Origin: Agrococcus terreus
GTDB taxonomy: Bacteria; Actinomycetota; Actinomycetes; Actinomycetales; Microbacteriaceae
Length of the DNA: 64,000 nt
Assembly (NCBI RefSeq): GCF_014645235.1
Contig: NZ_BMLM01000001.1
Location: forward strand, 310,001 to 374,000
Reading direction: 5' to 3'
The notes under the pieces were generated by a model. That model was not told the origin of the DNA and ran no database searches. It saw only the letters and a program-made list of their open reading frames with translations. The position numbers and the translations under genes are program-made. Numbering within the stretch: the first letter of the stretch is position 1; the number at the start of each line of letters is the position of its first letter. Of the stretch, positions 50,569-59,074 are shown piece after piece.

Positions 50569-51609
50569 TCACGGGCGGTGCGGCGGGCTCGCCACCACCC
50601 ACGGCACCTGGCCGGTGCGGCGGCGGGCGTCGTCGAACGTGTGCCCGAGGCGCTTGTAGTAGTGCAGCAGGAGGCTGCGGTCGAGCACGCGGGCGGTGAG
50701 CCCGCGGGTGATCTGCGCCTCGATCTCGGCTGCCTCCTCGAGCGAGCGCAGCCAGACGATCGCGTAGAGGTTCGACTGCCCGCCCGCGAGCGCCGCGCAC
50801 AGCCGCGTCGTGGGCAGGTCGCCGATGCGGCGCGCGGCCTCGTCGAGCTGCGCCGCCGGCACCACCATCCACAGCGCGAGCGAGTGCGGCCAATGCGGCT
50901 GGTCGAGCGTCACGTCGACGCGCTGCACGATGCGGCGCGAGTCGAGCAGCCGGTGCACGGTGCGGCGCGCGTGCGCCTCGCCCGAGCCCATCGCCGCAGC
51001 GATGCGCGCGGTCGGCGCGCGCCCGTCGCGCTCGAGCTCGCCGAGCACGGCCATCGTGCCGGGCGCCGCGAGCGGCGGCGTCGCGCCGGCCGAGGGCGCG
51101 GCGCCCACGCCGCGGGCCGGGCTGTCGAGCACCCCCGCCCGCCAGTGCGAGCCCTCGCGGAACACGCGCGTCATGATCGACGACCGCACGCCCACGACGT
51201 CGCCGTGCGCGCCCAGGTCGCGCTGCACGATGCGCCGCAGCTCGGTGAGGTCCTCGGCGAAGACGATGAGGCCGAGGTCGCGCTCGCCGGTCTGCGCAGA
51301 GACGGTCACGATGCGCGGATGCGTCGAGAGCGACGCCGCGACGGCATCGGAGGTGCCGGGCCGGCACCGCACCTCCACGAGCCCCGCCACGAGGCCCGCG
51401 CCGATGCCGGGGTAGGTCGTGATCCAGGCCGTGCCGTCGGCGACGAGCCGCTCCCAGCGCCGTCGCGCGGTGGGCGCCGAGACGCCGACGGCGGCCGCGA
51501 CCTGCGCCCACGACGCCCGCGGATCGCGCTGCAGCGCCTCGATGAGCGCGAGGTCCGAATGCGAGAGCGCGGGGGCGGGATCGGCGGGGCTGAGGTCCAC
51601 ATCGGACAT
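50569..51609 (-). CDS. Tandem-type Lrp/AsnC regulator
   Basis: A 346-residue protein with two Lrp-like halves. The first has an HTH (RASWAQVAAAVGVSAPTARRR) and an AsnC ligand domain to about 155; the second HTH begins near 190 (PTARIAAAMGSGEAHARR) and is followed by a second ligand domain. Single-domain Lrp proteins are half this length; doubled ones are known in actinobacteria. It is divergent from the AbgT transporter gene and probably controls it, sensing an amino-acid-like ligand such as aminobenzoyl-glutamate or glutamate. Confidence 0.83.
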   Translation of the reverse strand: MSDVDLSPADPAPALSHSDLALIEALQRDPRASWAQVAAAVGVSAPTARRRWERLVADGTAWITTYPGIGAGLVAGLVEVRCRPGTSDAVAASLSTHPRIVTVSAQTGERDLGLIVFAEDLTELRRIVQRDLGAHGDVVGVRSSIMTRVFREGSHWRAGVLDSPARGVGAAPSAGATPPLAAPGTMAVLGELERDGRAPTARIAAAMGSGEAHARRTVHRLLDSRRIVQRVDVTLDQPHWPHSLALWMVVPAAQLDEAARRIGDLPTTRLCAALAGGQSNLYAIVWLRSLEEAAEIEAQITRGLTARVLDRSLLLHYYKRLGHTFDDARRRTGQVPWVVASPPHRP

Positions 51610-51729
51610 CCTGCACCCGTTTCGGGTCGGATCCGTCGGATGTCACACGTCCGCAACAGCAGAACCGCATCCTGGTCGGCAACGTCAGCCCGGGGCATCC
51701 GACGCCCGGGCACTCCCGAGAGGGCACCC
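51610..51729. promoter_or_regulatory. Divergent control region of the regulator and AbgT genes
   Basis: Contains ACCCG-TTT-CGGGT (51615-51627) next to the regulator start and a repeated TCGGAT/TCGGATG stretch just beyond. These are candidate Lrp-type sites; such sites are degenerate, so confidence is low. Confidence 0.35.
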
Positions 51730-53286
51730 ATGACCACCACCAGGAAGCAGCCGCAGGCCGGCCCCGAGCTCGCGCTCGCCGACGCGCCGGGCCTCACCGG
51801 CCGGATGCTGCGCGGCATCGAGCGCGTGGGCAACCGCCTGCCGCACCCCTTCTACCTGTTCCTCATCCTCGCGGCGCTCGTCGCCGTCGCGTCCGCGATC
51901 GCGGCGGCGGCCGGCGCGACGACGCTCGACCCGGCCACCGACGAGGTCGTGCCGGTGCAGAGCATCCTGTCGCCGGAGGGCGCGGTCTACGCGCTGACGA
52001 GCGCGATCGACAACTTCGTCGCGTTCCCGCCGTTCGGCCTCATCGTCACCGTGATGCTCGGCATCGGCGTCGCCGAGCGCCTCGGCCTGCTCAGCGCCTT
52101 CATGCGCGGCGCGGTGCTCGCGGCGCCGCGCTCGCTCGTGACGGTGGTCGTCGTGGTCGTGAGCCTCATGGGCAACCTCGCGTCCGACTCCGCGATGGTG
52201 ATCATCCCGCCGCTCGCGGCCGCCGCGTTCCTCGCCGCCGGCCGGCACCCGCTCGCGGGCTTCATCACGAGCTACGCCGCCGTCGTCGCCGGCTTCAGCG
52301 CCAACGTCATCATCGCCGGCACCGACGTGCTGCTCTCGGGCATCACCACTTCGTCGGCGCAGATCGTCGACCCGGAGGCGCAGGTCACGCCGCTCGCCAA
52401 CTGGTACTTCATGTCGGTGTCGCTCGTGATCCTCGCGATCGCCATCACGATCACGTGCCAGCGCTTCCTCGAGCCGCGCCTGGGCCCGTGGGGCGGCGAG
52501 GCGGAGGCCGACGACACGAAGCCGCTCGAGCGCAGCGAGCGCCGCGGCCTCATCGCCGCCGCGATCGCGGTCGTCGTCTTCATCGGCGTCGTCGCGACGC
52601 TCGCGCTCCTTCCCGGCTCGCCGCTGCAGGGCGAGGGCGGCCAGCTGCTGCGCTCGCCGTTCATGGACGGCCTGCCGATCTTCCTGCTCCTGTTCTTCCT
52701 CGCCGTCGGCGTCACCTACGGCCTCGCCGCCGGCACGCTCACGCGCTGGGCGCAGGTGCCCGAGATGATGGTGGATGCGGTGAAGGAGCTCGTGCCGTTC
52801 ATCGTCGTCATCTTCACGGCCGCGCAGGCGATCGCCTGGTTCTCGTGGTCGAAGCTGGGCCTGCTCGTCGCCACGAGCGGCGCGGAGGCGCTCGGGGCCG
52901 CGGGCCTCGACGGCATCGGCGGCCTGCTGCTGTTCAGCCTCTTCGTCGTGCTGCCGGCGCTGCTGCTCGCGAGCGGCTCGGCGCTGTGGACGCTGCTCGG
53001 CCCGATCTTCGTGCCGATGTTCATGCTCAACGGCGTCGACCCGGCCGCCGTGCAGGCCGCGTTCCGCATCGCCGACTCGGCCACGAACCCGCTCGTGCCG
53101 ATGAACCCGATGCTCCCCGTCATCCTCGGCCTCATGCAGCGCTGGGCGCCGAAGGGCGGCCTCGGCACGCTGTTCAGCCTCGTGCTGCCGTTCACGATCG
53201 TCATCTTCGCCGTGTGGCTGCTGCAGCTGCTCGTGTGGGGCCTCGCCGGGCTGCCGTTCGGCCCCGGCCACGGCCTGATGCTCTGA
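51730..53286 (+). CDS. abgT: AbgT-family transporter (p-aminobenzoyl-glutamate type)
   Basis: A 518-residue membrane protein with about 11-13 spans. Typical AbgT parts are GNRLPHPFYLFLILA near the start, MGNLASDSAMVIIPPLAAAAF and the closing RIADSATNPLVPMNPMLPVIL. The family takes up p-aminobenzoyl-glutamate or exports sulphonamides. A single M20 amidohydrolase gene follows 49 bases later, the usual partner for cleavage of the imported dipeptide-like compound, which favours uptake. Confidence 0.88.
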   Translation: MTTTRKQPQAGPELALADAPGLTGRMLRGIERVGNRLPHPFYLFLILAALVAVASAIAAAAGATTLDPATDEVVPVQSILSPEGAVYALTSAIDNFVAFPPFGLIVTVMLGIGVAERLGLLSAFMRGAVLAAPRSLVTVVVVVVSLMGNLASDSAMVIIPPLAAAAFLAAGRHPLAGFITSYAAVVAGFSANVIIAGTDVLLSGITTSSAQIVDPEAQVTPLANWYFMSVSLVILAIAITITCQRFLEPRLGPWGGEAEADDTKPLERSERRGLIAAAIAVVVFIGVVATLALLPGSPLQGEGGQLLRSPFMDGLPIFLLLFFLAVGVTYGLAAGTLTRWAQVPEMMVDAVKELVPFIVVIFTAAQAIAWFSWSKLGLLVATSGAEALGAAGLDGIGGLLLFSLFVVLPALLLASGSALWTLLGPIFVPMFMLNGVDPAAVQAAFRIADSATNPLVPMNPMLPVILGLMQRWAPKGGLGTLFSLVLPFTIVIFAVWLLQLLVWGLAGLPFGPGHGLML

Positions 53287-53335
53287 TGCCGGGCGCATCC
53301 GCCACCCCTACGCCCCTGCCCCAGGAAGGAACCGC

Positions 53336-54562
53336 ATGACCACCACCGAGACCCCCGTCGCCGCGTCCGAGGCCGACGCCACCGACGCCGCCGCGCTCGT
53401 CGACGAGGCCCGCGAGGCGCTCGCCGCTCACCTGCCCACGCTCGTCGACGTCGCCGCCGACCTGCACGCGCATCCCGAGATCCGCTTCACCGAGGTGCAC
53501 GCCGCCTCGCGCCTCACGGCCGAGCTCGAGGCCGCAGGCTTCACCGTGGAGCGCGGCTTCGCGGGCCTCGAGACCGCGTTCGTCGGCCGCTGGTCGACGC
53601 CGGATGCGGGGGAGGACGCGGCGACGATCGCGATCTTCCTCGAGTACGACGCGCTCGAGGGCATCGGCCACGCCTGCGGGCACAACATCATCGCCGCCGC
53701 GGGCCTCGGCGCGGCGCTCGCGACCAAGGACGTGCTCGCCGCCGAGGGCACCCCCGCGCACCTCGTGGCGATCGGCAGCCCCGGCGAGGAGGGCGCCGCC
53801 GGCAAGGTGCCGATGATCGACGGCGGCGTGCTCGACGGCATCGACCTCGCGATGATGATCCACCCGGCGGGCGAGGACGTCGCCGCCTCCTCGTCGCTGT
53901 CGCGCGTCGCGCTCGACGTCGACTTCACCGGCCGCGCGAGCCACGCCGCCGCGCACCCCGAGCGGGGCATCAACGCGCTCGACGCGTCGACCCTCGCGCT
54001 CACGGCCATCGGCCTGCTGCGGCAGCAGCTCGCCGACGACGTGCGCATCCACGCGATCGTCACCGACGGCGGCCAGGCGCCCAACATCATCCCCGAGCAC
54101 ACGGCGCTCCGCGTGTTCGTGCGCGCCGAGGATCGGGATGCGCTGCTCGAGACCGTCGTGCCGCGCGTGAAGGCGTGCTTCGAGGGCGCCGCGATCGCGA
54201 CGGGCTGCGAGGTGGCGATCGCCGAGAACACGCCGCCGTACTTCTCGCTGCGCCCGAACCCGACGCTCGCCGGCATCGCGGAGCAGGCGATGGTCGCGCT
54301 CGGCCGGCCGTCGTCGGTCGCGCCGCAGATGGGCGGTTCGACCGACATGGGCAACGTGAGCCACGTCGTGCCCGCGATCCACCCGATGCTGACGCTGCTG
54401 CCCGACTGCTCGCCGCACACGCGCGAGTTCGCCGAGGCTGCGGGCGGCCCGGCAGCGGAGCCGGTGATCGCCGACGGCGCGGCGCTGCTGGCCGCCACGG
54501 CGCTCGCGGCGTTCCGCGACCCCGCGGTCGTCGTCGCCGCGAAGGCGACCTTCGCCGGCTGA
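53336..54562 (+). CDS. M20-family amidohydrolase (AbgA/AbgB-like)
   Basis: A 408-residue M20 metallopeptidase: DLHAHPEIRF near 40, the metal ligands HACGHN near 110 and GSPGEEGAAGK (catalytic Glu pair) near 150, a dimerisation insert and GGSTDMGNVSHVVP with a late ligand. It should hydrolyse an N-acyl amino acid such as p-aminobenzoyl-glutamate or another aminoacyl amide, after import by the AbgT protein encoded upstream. Only one subunit gene is present, unlike the AbgA/AbgB pair of enterobacteria. A hairpin follows. Confidence 0.87.
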   Translation: MTTTETPVAASEADATDAAALVDEAREALAAHLPTLVDVAADLHAHPEIRFTEVHAASRLTAELEAAGFTVERGFAGLETAFVGRWSTPDAGEDAATIAIFLEYDALEGIGHACGHNIIAAAGLGAALATKDVLAAEGTPAHLVAIGSPGEEGAAGKVPMIDGGVLDGIDLAMMIHPAGEDVAASSSLSRVALDVDFTGRASHAAAHPERGINALDASTLALTAIGLLRQQLADDVRIHAIVTDGGQAPNIIPEHTALRVFVRAEDRDALLETVVPRVKACFEGAAIATGCEVAIAENTPPYFSLRPNPTLAGIAEQAMVALGRPSSVAPQMGGSTDMGNVSHVVPAIHPMLTLLPDCSPHTREFAEAAGGPAAEPVIADGAALLAATALAAFRDPAVVVAAKATFAG

Positions 54563-54573
54563 CGCCGCGCATC

Positions 54574-54612
54574 CGAGGCCCCGGCCCGTCCTCACGGACG
54601 GCCGGGGCCTCG
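54574..54612 (+). terminator. Hairpin after the M20 gene
   Basis: A stem of about 12 bp (GAGGCCCCGGCC with its complement), extended by a CGTC/GACG inner part with a one-base bulge, 12 bases past the stop. Confidence 0.65.
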
Positions 54613-54642
54613 CCGTGCAGGTGCGCGACACGCCGAAGCATC

Positions 54643-54690
54643 TCTTTTGAAAGAAGCGTTGCGAAGCGGGCGATGTGAAAGTAGTCTTTC
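54643..54690 (+). promoter_or_regulatory. Promoter with two GAAAG/CTTTC palindromes
   Basis: TCTTT-TG-AAAGA (54643-54654) and GAAAG-TAGT-CTTTC (54677-54690). A promoter TTGCGA (54659-54664), 17 bases, TAGTCT (54682-54687) overlaps the second site. The ArsR-like regulator encoded just downstream is the likely binder. Confidence 0.65.
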
Positions 54691-54731
54691 GGATGTCGGC
54701 ATCCCCGCCGGCCGAAACCGAGGAGGCAGCC

Positions 54732-54872
54732 ATGGGACGCATCCGCCGCATCCCCGCCCGCATCGCCGAGGCGCTCGAGGAGCGCCACCGCATGCGCCGC
54801 ATGGCCGAGCGCCAGGAGCGGCACTACGACCGCATCCGGGCCGAGGCCATGATCCAGCGTGGTTTGATCTGA
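54732..54872 (+). CDS. Very small basic protein preceding an ArsR-like regulator
   Basis: A 46-residue Arg-rich protein (ATG 54732 behind GAGGAGG), predicted helical, with repeated RRM/ERH segments (EERHRMRRMAERQERHYDR is its centre). It starts about 36 bases after the predicted transcription start and its stop is 2 bases before the regulator's ATG. No family is recognised. It may be a leader peptide, a small regulator or nucleic-acid binder. Confidence 0.6.
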   Translation: MGRIRRIPARIAEALEERHRMRRMAERQERHYDRIRAEAMIQRGLI

Positions 54873-54874
54873 GC

Positions 54875-55492
54875 ATGGCTGAGGACTCCGCGCAGCACGA
54901 GGGCATCGACGCACGGCCGTCGCTGCGCACGAGCGACCCCGCGGTGCTGCGGGCCCTCGCGCACCCCCTGCGCGTCGAGATCCTTGCCGCCATCGACGAC
55001 CTCGGCGAGGCGACCGCGACGCAGATCGCGGAGCGCATCGGTGACACCCCGTCCAACTGCTCGTTCCACCTCCGCACCCTCGCCAAGGCCGGCTTCATCG
55101 AGCGGGCCGAGGCGCAGGGCACGTCGAAGCCGTGGAAGGCAGTGCACAAGGAGCGCGACCTGCGGCCCGACCCGAACGACCCGGAGTCGGTGCGCAGCTC
55201 CGGCACGATCGGCGCGCTCTACGTGCAGCACGAGGCCGACCGCATGGTGCGGTTCCTCACGACGCAGGCGCCCGAGGCCGTGGCCGCCTGGTCCGTCACG
55301 GTGACGACGTCGAGCTTCTGGGCCACGCCCGAGGAGCTCGCGGCGCTGGCCGAGGAGGTCCACCACCTCGCCGACCGCTTCGCCGGCCGCAGCGCCGACC
55401 CATCGCTCCGACCCGCGGGCAGCCGCAAGGCGTACCTGTTCGCCACGGTGAACCCCGACCTCGAGATCCCGGCGACCCCCGCCGCCGAGTAG
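54875..55492 (+). CDS. ArsR-like winged-helix regulator
   Basis: A 205-residue regulator, longer than typical ArsR. The DNA-binding part (LAHPLRVEILAAIDDLGEAT and SNCSFHLRTLAKAGFIE) is at residues about 25-85; the C-terminal 110 residues resemble the domain found with MFS efflux genes in actinobacteria (ATPEELAALAEEVHHLADRF). No metal-site cysteines. An MFS gene follows, separated by 188 bases that include a repeat; it is probably its target, together with its own promoter. Confidence 0.82.
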   Translation: MAEDSAQHEGIDARPSLRTSDPAVLRALAHPLRVEILAAIDDLGEATATQIAERIGDTPSNCSFHLRTLAKAGFIERAEAQGTSKPWKAVHKERDLRPDPNDPESVRSSGTIGALYVQHEADRMVRFLTTQAPEAVAAWSVTVTTSSFWATPEELAALAEEVHHLADRFAGRSADPSLRPAGSRKAYLFATVNPDLEIPATPAAE

Positions 55493-55515
55493 CCCAGCGC
55501 TCTCGGCCGTCCTCC

Positions 55516-55563
55516 CCGCTGGTCGAGGAGCTCGCCGCCGACGGCGGCTCGCGTCTCGAGACC
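55516..55563. repeat. CCGCTGGTCGAG ... GTCTCGAGACC element
   Basis: Starts CCGCTGGTCGAGGAGC (55516-55531), has a GCCGCC/GGCGGC stem in the middle and ends GTCTCGAGACC (55553-55563). In reverse orientation it matches the element within oleBC at 18086-18131. Intergenic, between the ArsR-like and MFS genes. Confidence 0.75.
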
Positions 55564-55680
55564 CCCCCCGACCCCGCCCCGGGTCTCCCCAGCGCGCCCG
55601 CGCGCGCCTCCGCCGACGCACCCCGCGCATCCCGCCCGAGCCCCGCCCGCACCGTCGCGGGCCCGCCCCGAGAGGCCCCC

Positions 55681-56955
55681 ATGAGCACCACCGACACCGC
55701 CCCGCCCGACGCGGTCCGCCCCGGCCGCGCCCCGTCGCCCATGCGGCGCCCGGCCTATCGACGCCTCGTCGTCGGCTGGTTCGCCACGAACCTCGGCGAC
55801 AGCGCGCTCTACCTCGTGCTCGCGATCTGGATGCGCGAGCTCACCGGGTCGGACGCCGCGGGCGCGCTCGTCTTCCTCTTCATCGGCCTGCCGGCGCTGC
55901 TCGCGCCGTTCGCCGGCCAGCTCGCCGACCGCATGAGCCGGCGACGCCTGCTCATCGGCACGAACCTCGGCACCGCAGCGGTCGTGCTCGTGCTGCTGCT
56001 CGTCGACGGCCCGGACCGAGCCTGGGTCATCTACGCCGTGACCTTCGCGTACGGCCTCGCCGGCTACCTCACCGCGGCGGCGCAATCGGGCCTGCTGCGC
56101 GACCTCCTGCCTGACGAGGAGCTCGCGAGCGCCAACGGCATCTTCACGTCGATCGACAACGGCATGCGGATCGTCTCGCCGGCGCTCGGCGCCGGGCTCT
56201 ACGTGCTCGCCGGCCCCTGGTCGGTCGTGCTCGTGAGCGCCGCATGCTTCGTCGTGATGGGGCTGCTGCTGCTCACGATGCGGGTCGAGGAGTCTGCGCC
56301 CGAGCCGCGCCTGGAGGGGGAGACAGCGTGGCACGAGATCACCGCGGGCTTCCGCGCGCTGCTGCACGACCCGACCCTGCGGCTGCTCACGATCGCCACG
56401 GCGGTCGCGTTCGGCATCACGGGCCTCCTGAACGCTACGATCTTCCCGCTCATCGAGGACGGACTGCGGGAGGGTCCCGCGGCGCTCGGGCCCGCGCAGA
56501 CGATCCAGGGCGTCGGCGCGCTCGCCGGCGGCCTGCTCGCGGCGGCCGTGCTGCGGCGCATCGGCGAGCGGATGCTCGTCTTCTGGGGCCTCACGATGCT
56601 CGGCGGCGGCATCGCCCTCGCGCTGCCGCTCGTCATCCTCGACCTGCCGGAGGCATGGATGCGCTGGGGCGGCATCGGCGCCGTGCAGGCCCTGATCGGG
56701 TTCGGCGTGCCGTGGGTGATCGTGGGCGTCGTGACGCTGCGGATGCGGCTGACGCCGGCCAGGCTGCAGGGCCGCACGTCGGCGGCGCTCAACATGGCGA
56801 TCAACGTGCCGCAGATGCTCATGCTGGCGCTCGGCGCCTCGCTGCTCGGCGTGCTCGACTACCGCTGGCTGCTCGTCGCCTCGGCGGTGGGCGTGCTGGG
56901 TGCCGCGGTCGCGGTGCTGCTCGGGCTGCGGCGGGGCGCGCCCACCGCTGGTTGA
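55681..56955 (+). CDS. MFS transporter
   Basis: A 424-residue transporter with about 12 membrane segments (AYRRLVVGWFATNLGDSALYL opening, ADRMSRRRLLIGTNLG loop). Similar to macrolide/drug-type MFS exporters. ATG 55681 has an AGAGG site. It follows an ArsR-like regulator in the same direction, a usual efflux arrangement; substrate unknown. The end of the gene runs into a repeat-rich spacer. Confidence 0.82.
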   Translation: MSTTDTAPPDAVRPGRAPSPMRRPAYRRLVVGWFATNLGDSALYLVLAIWMRELTGSDAAGALVFLFIGLPALLAPFAGQLADRMSRRRLLIGTNLGTAAVVLVLLLVDGPDRAWVIYAVTFAYGLAGYLTAAAQSGLLRDLLPDEELASANGIFTSIDNGMRIVSPALGAGLYVLAGPWSVVLVSAACFVVMGLLLLTMRVEESAPEPRLEGETAWHEITAGFRALLHDPTLRLLTIATAVAFGITGLLNATIFPLIEDGLREGPAALGPAQTIQGVGALAGGLLAAAVLRRIGERMLVFWGLTMLGGGIALALPLVILDLPEAWMRWGGIGAVQALIGFGVPWVIVGVVTLRMRLTPARLQGRTSAALNMAINVPQMLMLALGASLLGVLDYRWLLVASAVGVLGAAVAVLLGLRRGAPTAG

Positions 56956-57292
56956 GCGGCCCCACCGCTCTTCCCGCTGGTCGAGCCGGACGGCGCCGCA
57001 GGCGCCGCCCGAGTCGAGACCACAGCGTTGCGGGCCGTCCGTCGCACGGCTGGTCTCGAGACACGGCCGTCTCCGCCGGCAGCTCCTCGACCAGCGAGGG
57101 CTGCTCGACCGGAGGAGCGCGGATGAGCAGGCGAACCCCGGAAGATCCAGCCCTGAGCGGGCACCTGAGTGGATAGTGCGCTCAGTCCTCCGCTCAGAGC
57201 CGATTTCTCCGGAGGTGCCGCCCGCTCGCCGACCAGCGGGTGAGCGGAGCGGCTCATCGGATCCGCAGAGCAAGCCGCGGCAGGATGGAGCC
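56956..57292. repeat. Repeat-rich intergenic region
   Basis: 337 bases without a gene. Two opposed copies of the CTGGTCGAG/GTCTCGAGAC element are present: CCGCTGGTCGAG (56974-56985) to GTCGAGACCA (57013-57022), then TGGTCTCGAGAC (57051-57062) to CTCCTCGACCAGCG (57083-57096). Degenerate pieces lie on both sides (CCGCTGGTTGAG near 56946, CCGACCAGCGGG near 57230). The last 40 bases should contain the promoter of the peroxidase gene; none is clear. Confidence 0.7.
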
Positions 57293-57772
57293 ATGACGAC
57301 GCTCAGCGACTTCACGGTGCGATCCCTCGAGGGCGGCGAGGTCGACCTCGCGCAGTACGAGGGGAAGGTGGTGCTCGTCGTGAACACCGCGAGCAAGTGC
57401 GGCCTCACGCCGCAGTTCGAGGGCCTCGAGCAGCTCCACCGCGAGCTCGGCGACGACGGCCTCGTGGTGCTCGGCTTCCCCTCCGACTCCTTCGCGCAGG
57501 AGCACGACTCCGCCGACGAGATCGCCGACGCCTGCCAGCGCAACTACGGCGTCACCTTCCCCATGCTCGAGAAGGTCGCCGTCAACGGCGCCGACACCCA
57601 CCCCGTCTTCCAGTGGCTGAAGGCGGAGCAGAAGGGCCTCCTCGGCGGCGCGATCAAGTGGAACTTCACGAAGTTCCTCATCGGCCGCGACGGCGCGGTG
57701 CTCGAGCGCTTCGCCCCGACCGCCACCCCCGAGGAGCTGCGCCCGCGCATCCAGGAGGCGCTCGCCGCCTGA
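57293..57772 (+). CDS. Glutathione-peroxidase-family (thiol) peroxidase with altered active site
   Basis: A 159-residue GPx-fold protein. The peroxidatic Cys36 (NTASKCGLT) and a second Cys81 in the position of the usual resolving cysteine (DACQRNYGVTFP) are present, as are W123 and N124 (KWNFTKF). In most members the segment after the second strand is FPCxQF; here it is FPSDSF (62-67), so the catalytic-tetrad Gln and the neighbouring Cys are both Ser. It probably still reduces peroxides with thioredoxin, with changed efficiency. Start ATG 57293 behind GGAG. Confidence 0.83.
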   Translation: MTTLSDFTVRSLEGGEVDLAQYEGKVVLVVNTASKCGLTPQFEGLEQLHRELGDDGLVVLGFPSDSFAQEHDSADEIADACQRNYGVTFPMLEKVAVNGADTHPVFQWLKAEQKGLLGGAIKWNFTKFLIGRDGAVLERFAPTATPEELRPRIQEALAA

Positions 57773-57838
57773 CCGGCGCATCCGCCCCGCGCATCCGACC
57801 GGCGCATCCGCTCGGCGGCGCGGGTCTACGCTCGCGCC

Positions 57839-59074
57839 ATGAGCATGATCAACCACGCCGGTGAGGCCGACGGCGACGGCGACGAGGTCGTCCCCGCGGC
57901 CGAGCAGGGCAGGTTCCGCCTGCTGCGGATGCGGGCGCGCGACCCCGAGGAGGTCGGCCGCACGGCGACCCCGCTCGAGCTGTTCTTCGACCTCGTCTTC
58001 GTGGTCGCGGTGAGCATCGCCGCCGTCAACCTCCACCACGCGCTCACCGATGCCCACGTCGTCGAGGGCCTCCTCGCCTACGGCGCCATCTTCTTCGGCA
58101 TCTGGTGGGCGTGGATGAACTTCACGTGGTTCGCGACCTCGTTCGGCACCGACGACTGGCTGTACCGCGTGCTCACGTTCGTGCAGATGGGCGGCGTGCT
58201 CGTGCTCGCCGCCGGCATCAAGCCGATGTTCGAGGAGGGCGACGCCACCGTCCTCATCCTCAGCTACGTCGTCATGCGCGTCGCGATGGTGGCCCAGTGG
58301 CTGCGCGCGGCGCGCTCGGGCGGCGAGGGCGGCCTGGCCGCGAAGCACTACGCGATCGGGATCGGCGCCGCGCAGGTGCTCTGGCTGCTGTCGCTGCTGC
58401 TGCCCGACGGCCTCACCCCCATCGCGTTCGTGCTGCTCATCGGCGTCGAGCTCGCGGTGCCGATCCTCGCCGAGCGGCGGGGCAGCACGCCCTGGCACCC
58501 GCACCACATCACCGAGCGGTTCGGCCTGTTCAGCCTCATCCTGCTCGGCGAGAGCCTGCTCGCGTCGGCGAACGCGGTGGTCGAGGCGCTCGAGACCGTG
58601 CAGGAGCTCGGGCCCCTGCTGTGGATCGCGGTGCTGGCGCTCGCGGTCACGTGCGCGCTGTGGTGGATCTACTTCTGGCCGCCGCACCACCGCGTCATCA
58701 ACGGCTACGCGTCGTCGCTCGTGTACGGCTACACGCACTTCTTCGTCTTCGCCGCCGCCGGCGCGCTGTCGGCGGGCATCGAGGTCGAGATCGACGTGCT
58801 CACGGGGGAGTCGAAGCTCGACCCGCTCGCCGCCTCCTTCACCGTCACGGTGCCGATCGCGATCTTCGTGCTCGGCATCTGGTGGATCGCGCTGCGGCAC
58901 CAGGCGGATCGGGTGGTGAACATCGCGGTGCCGGCGGGCGCGGTGCTCGTGCTGCTCGACCCGATCCTGCCGTTCCCCGTCGCGGTGACGGCGATCATCC
59001 TCGCGCTCGTCGTGGCCGTGCTCGTCGTGCGCGCGCCGCTGGAGGCGCACGAGCACGGCAGGATGGTGGGGTGA
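57839..59074 (+). CDS. Low-temperature-requirement A (LtrA) family membrane protein
   Basis: A 411-residue protein with about 10-11 membrane segments and the LtrA signatures TPLELFFDLVFVVAV (after residue 45), WWAWMNFTWFATSFGTDDW and ERFGLFSLILLGESLLA. Biochemical role of the family is unknown. Its stop overlaps the GTG start of the TauE/SafE gene, so the two are co-translated. The 66 bases upstream carry three GCATCCG repeats and no clear promoter. Confidence 0.88.
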   Translation: MSMINHAGEADGDGDEVVPAAEQGRFRLLRMRARDPEEVGRTATPLELFFDLVFVVAVSIAAVNLHHALTDAHVVEGLLAYGAIFFGIWWAWMNFTWFATSFGTDDWLYRVLTFVQMGGVLVLAAGIKPMFEEGDATVLILSYVVMRVAMVAQWLRAARSGGEGGLAAKHYAIGIGAAQVLWLLSLLLPDGLTPIAFVLLIGVELAVPILAERRGSTPWHPHHITERFGLFSLILLGESLLASANAVVEALETVQELGPLLWIAVLALAVTCALWWIYFWPPHHRVINGYASSLVYGYTHFFVFAAAGALSAGIEVEIDVLTGESKLDPLAASFTVTVPIAIFVLGIWWIALRHQADRVVNIAVPAGAVLVLLDPILPFPVAVTAIILALVVAVLVVRAPLEAHEHGRMVG

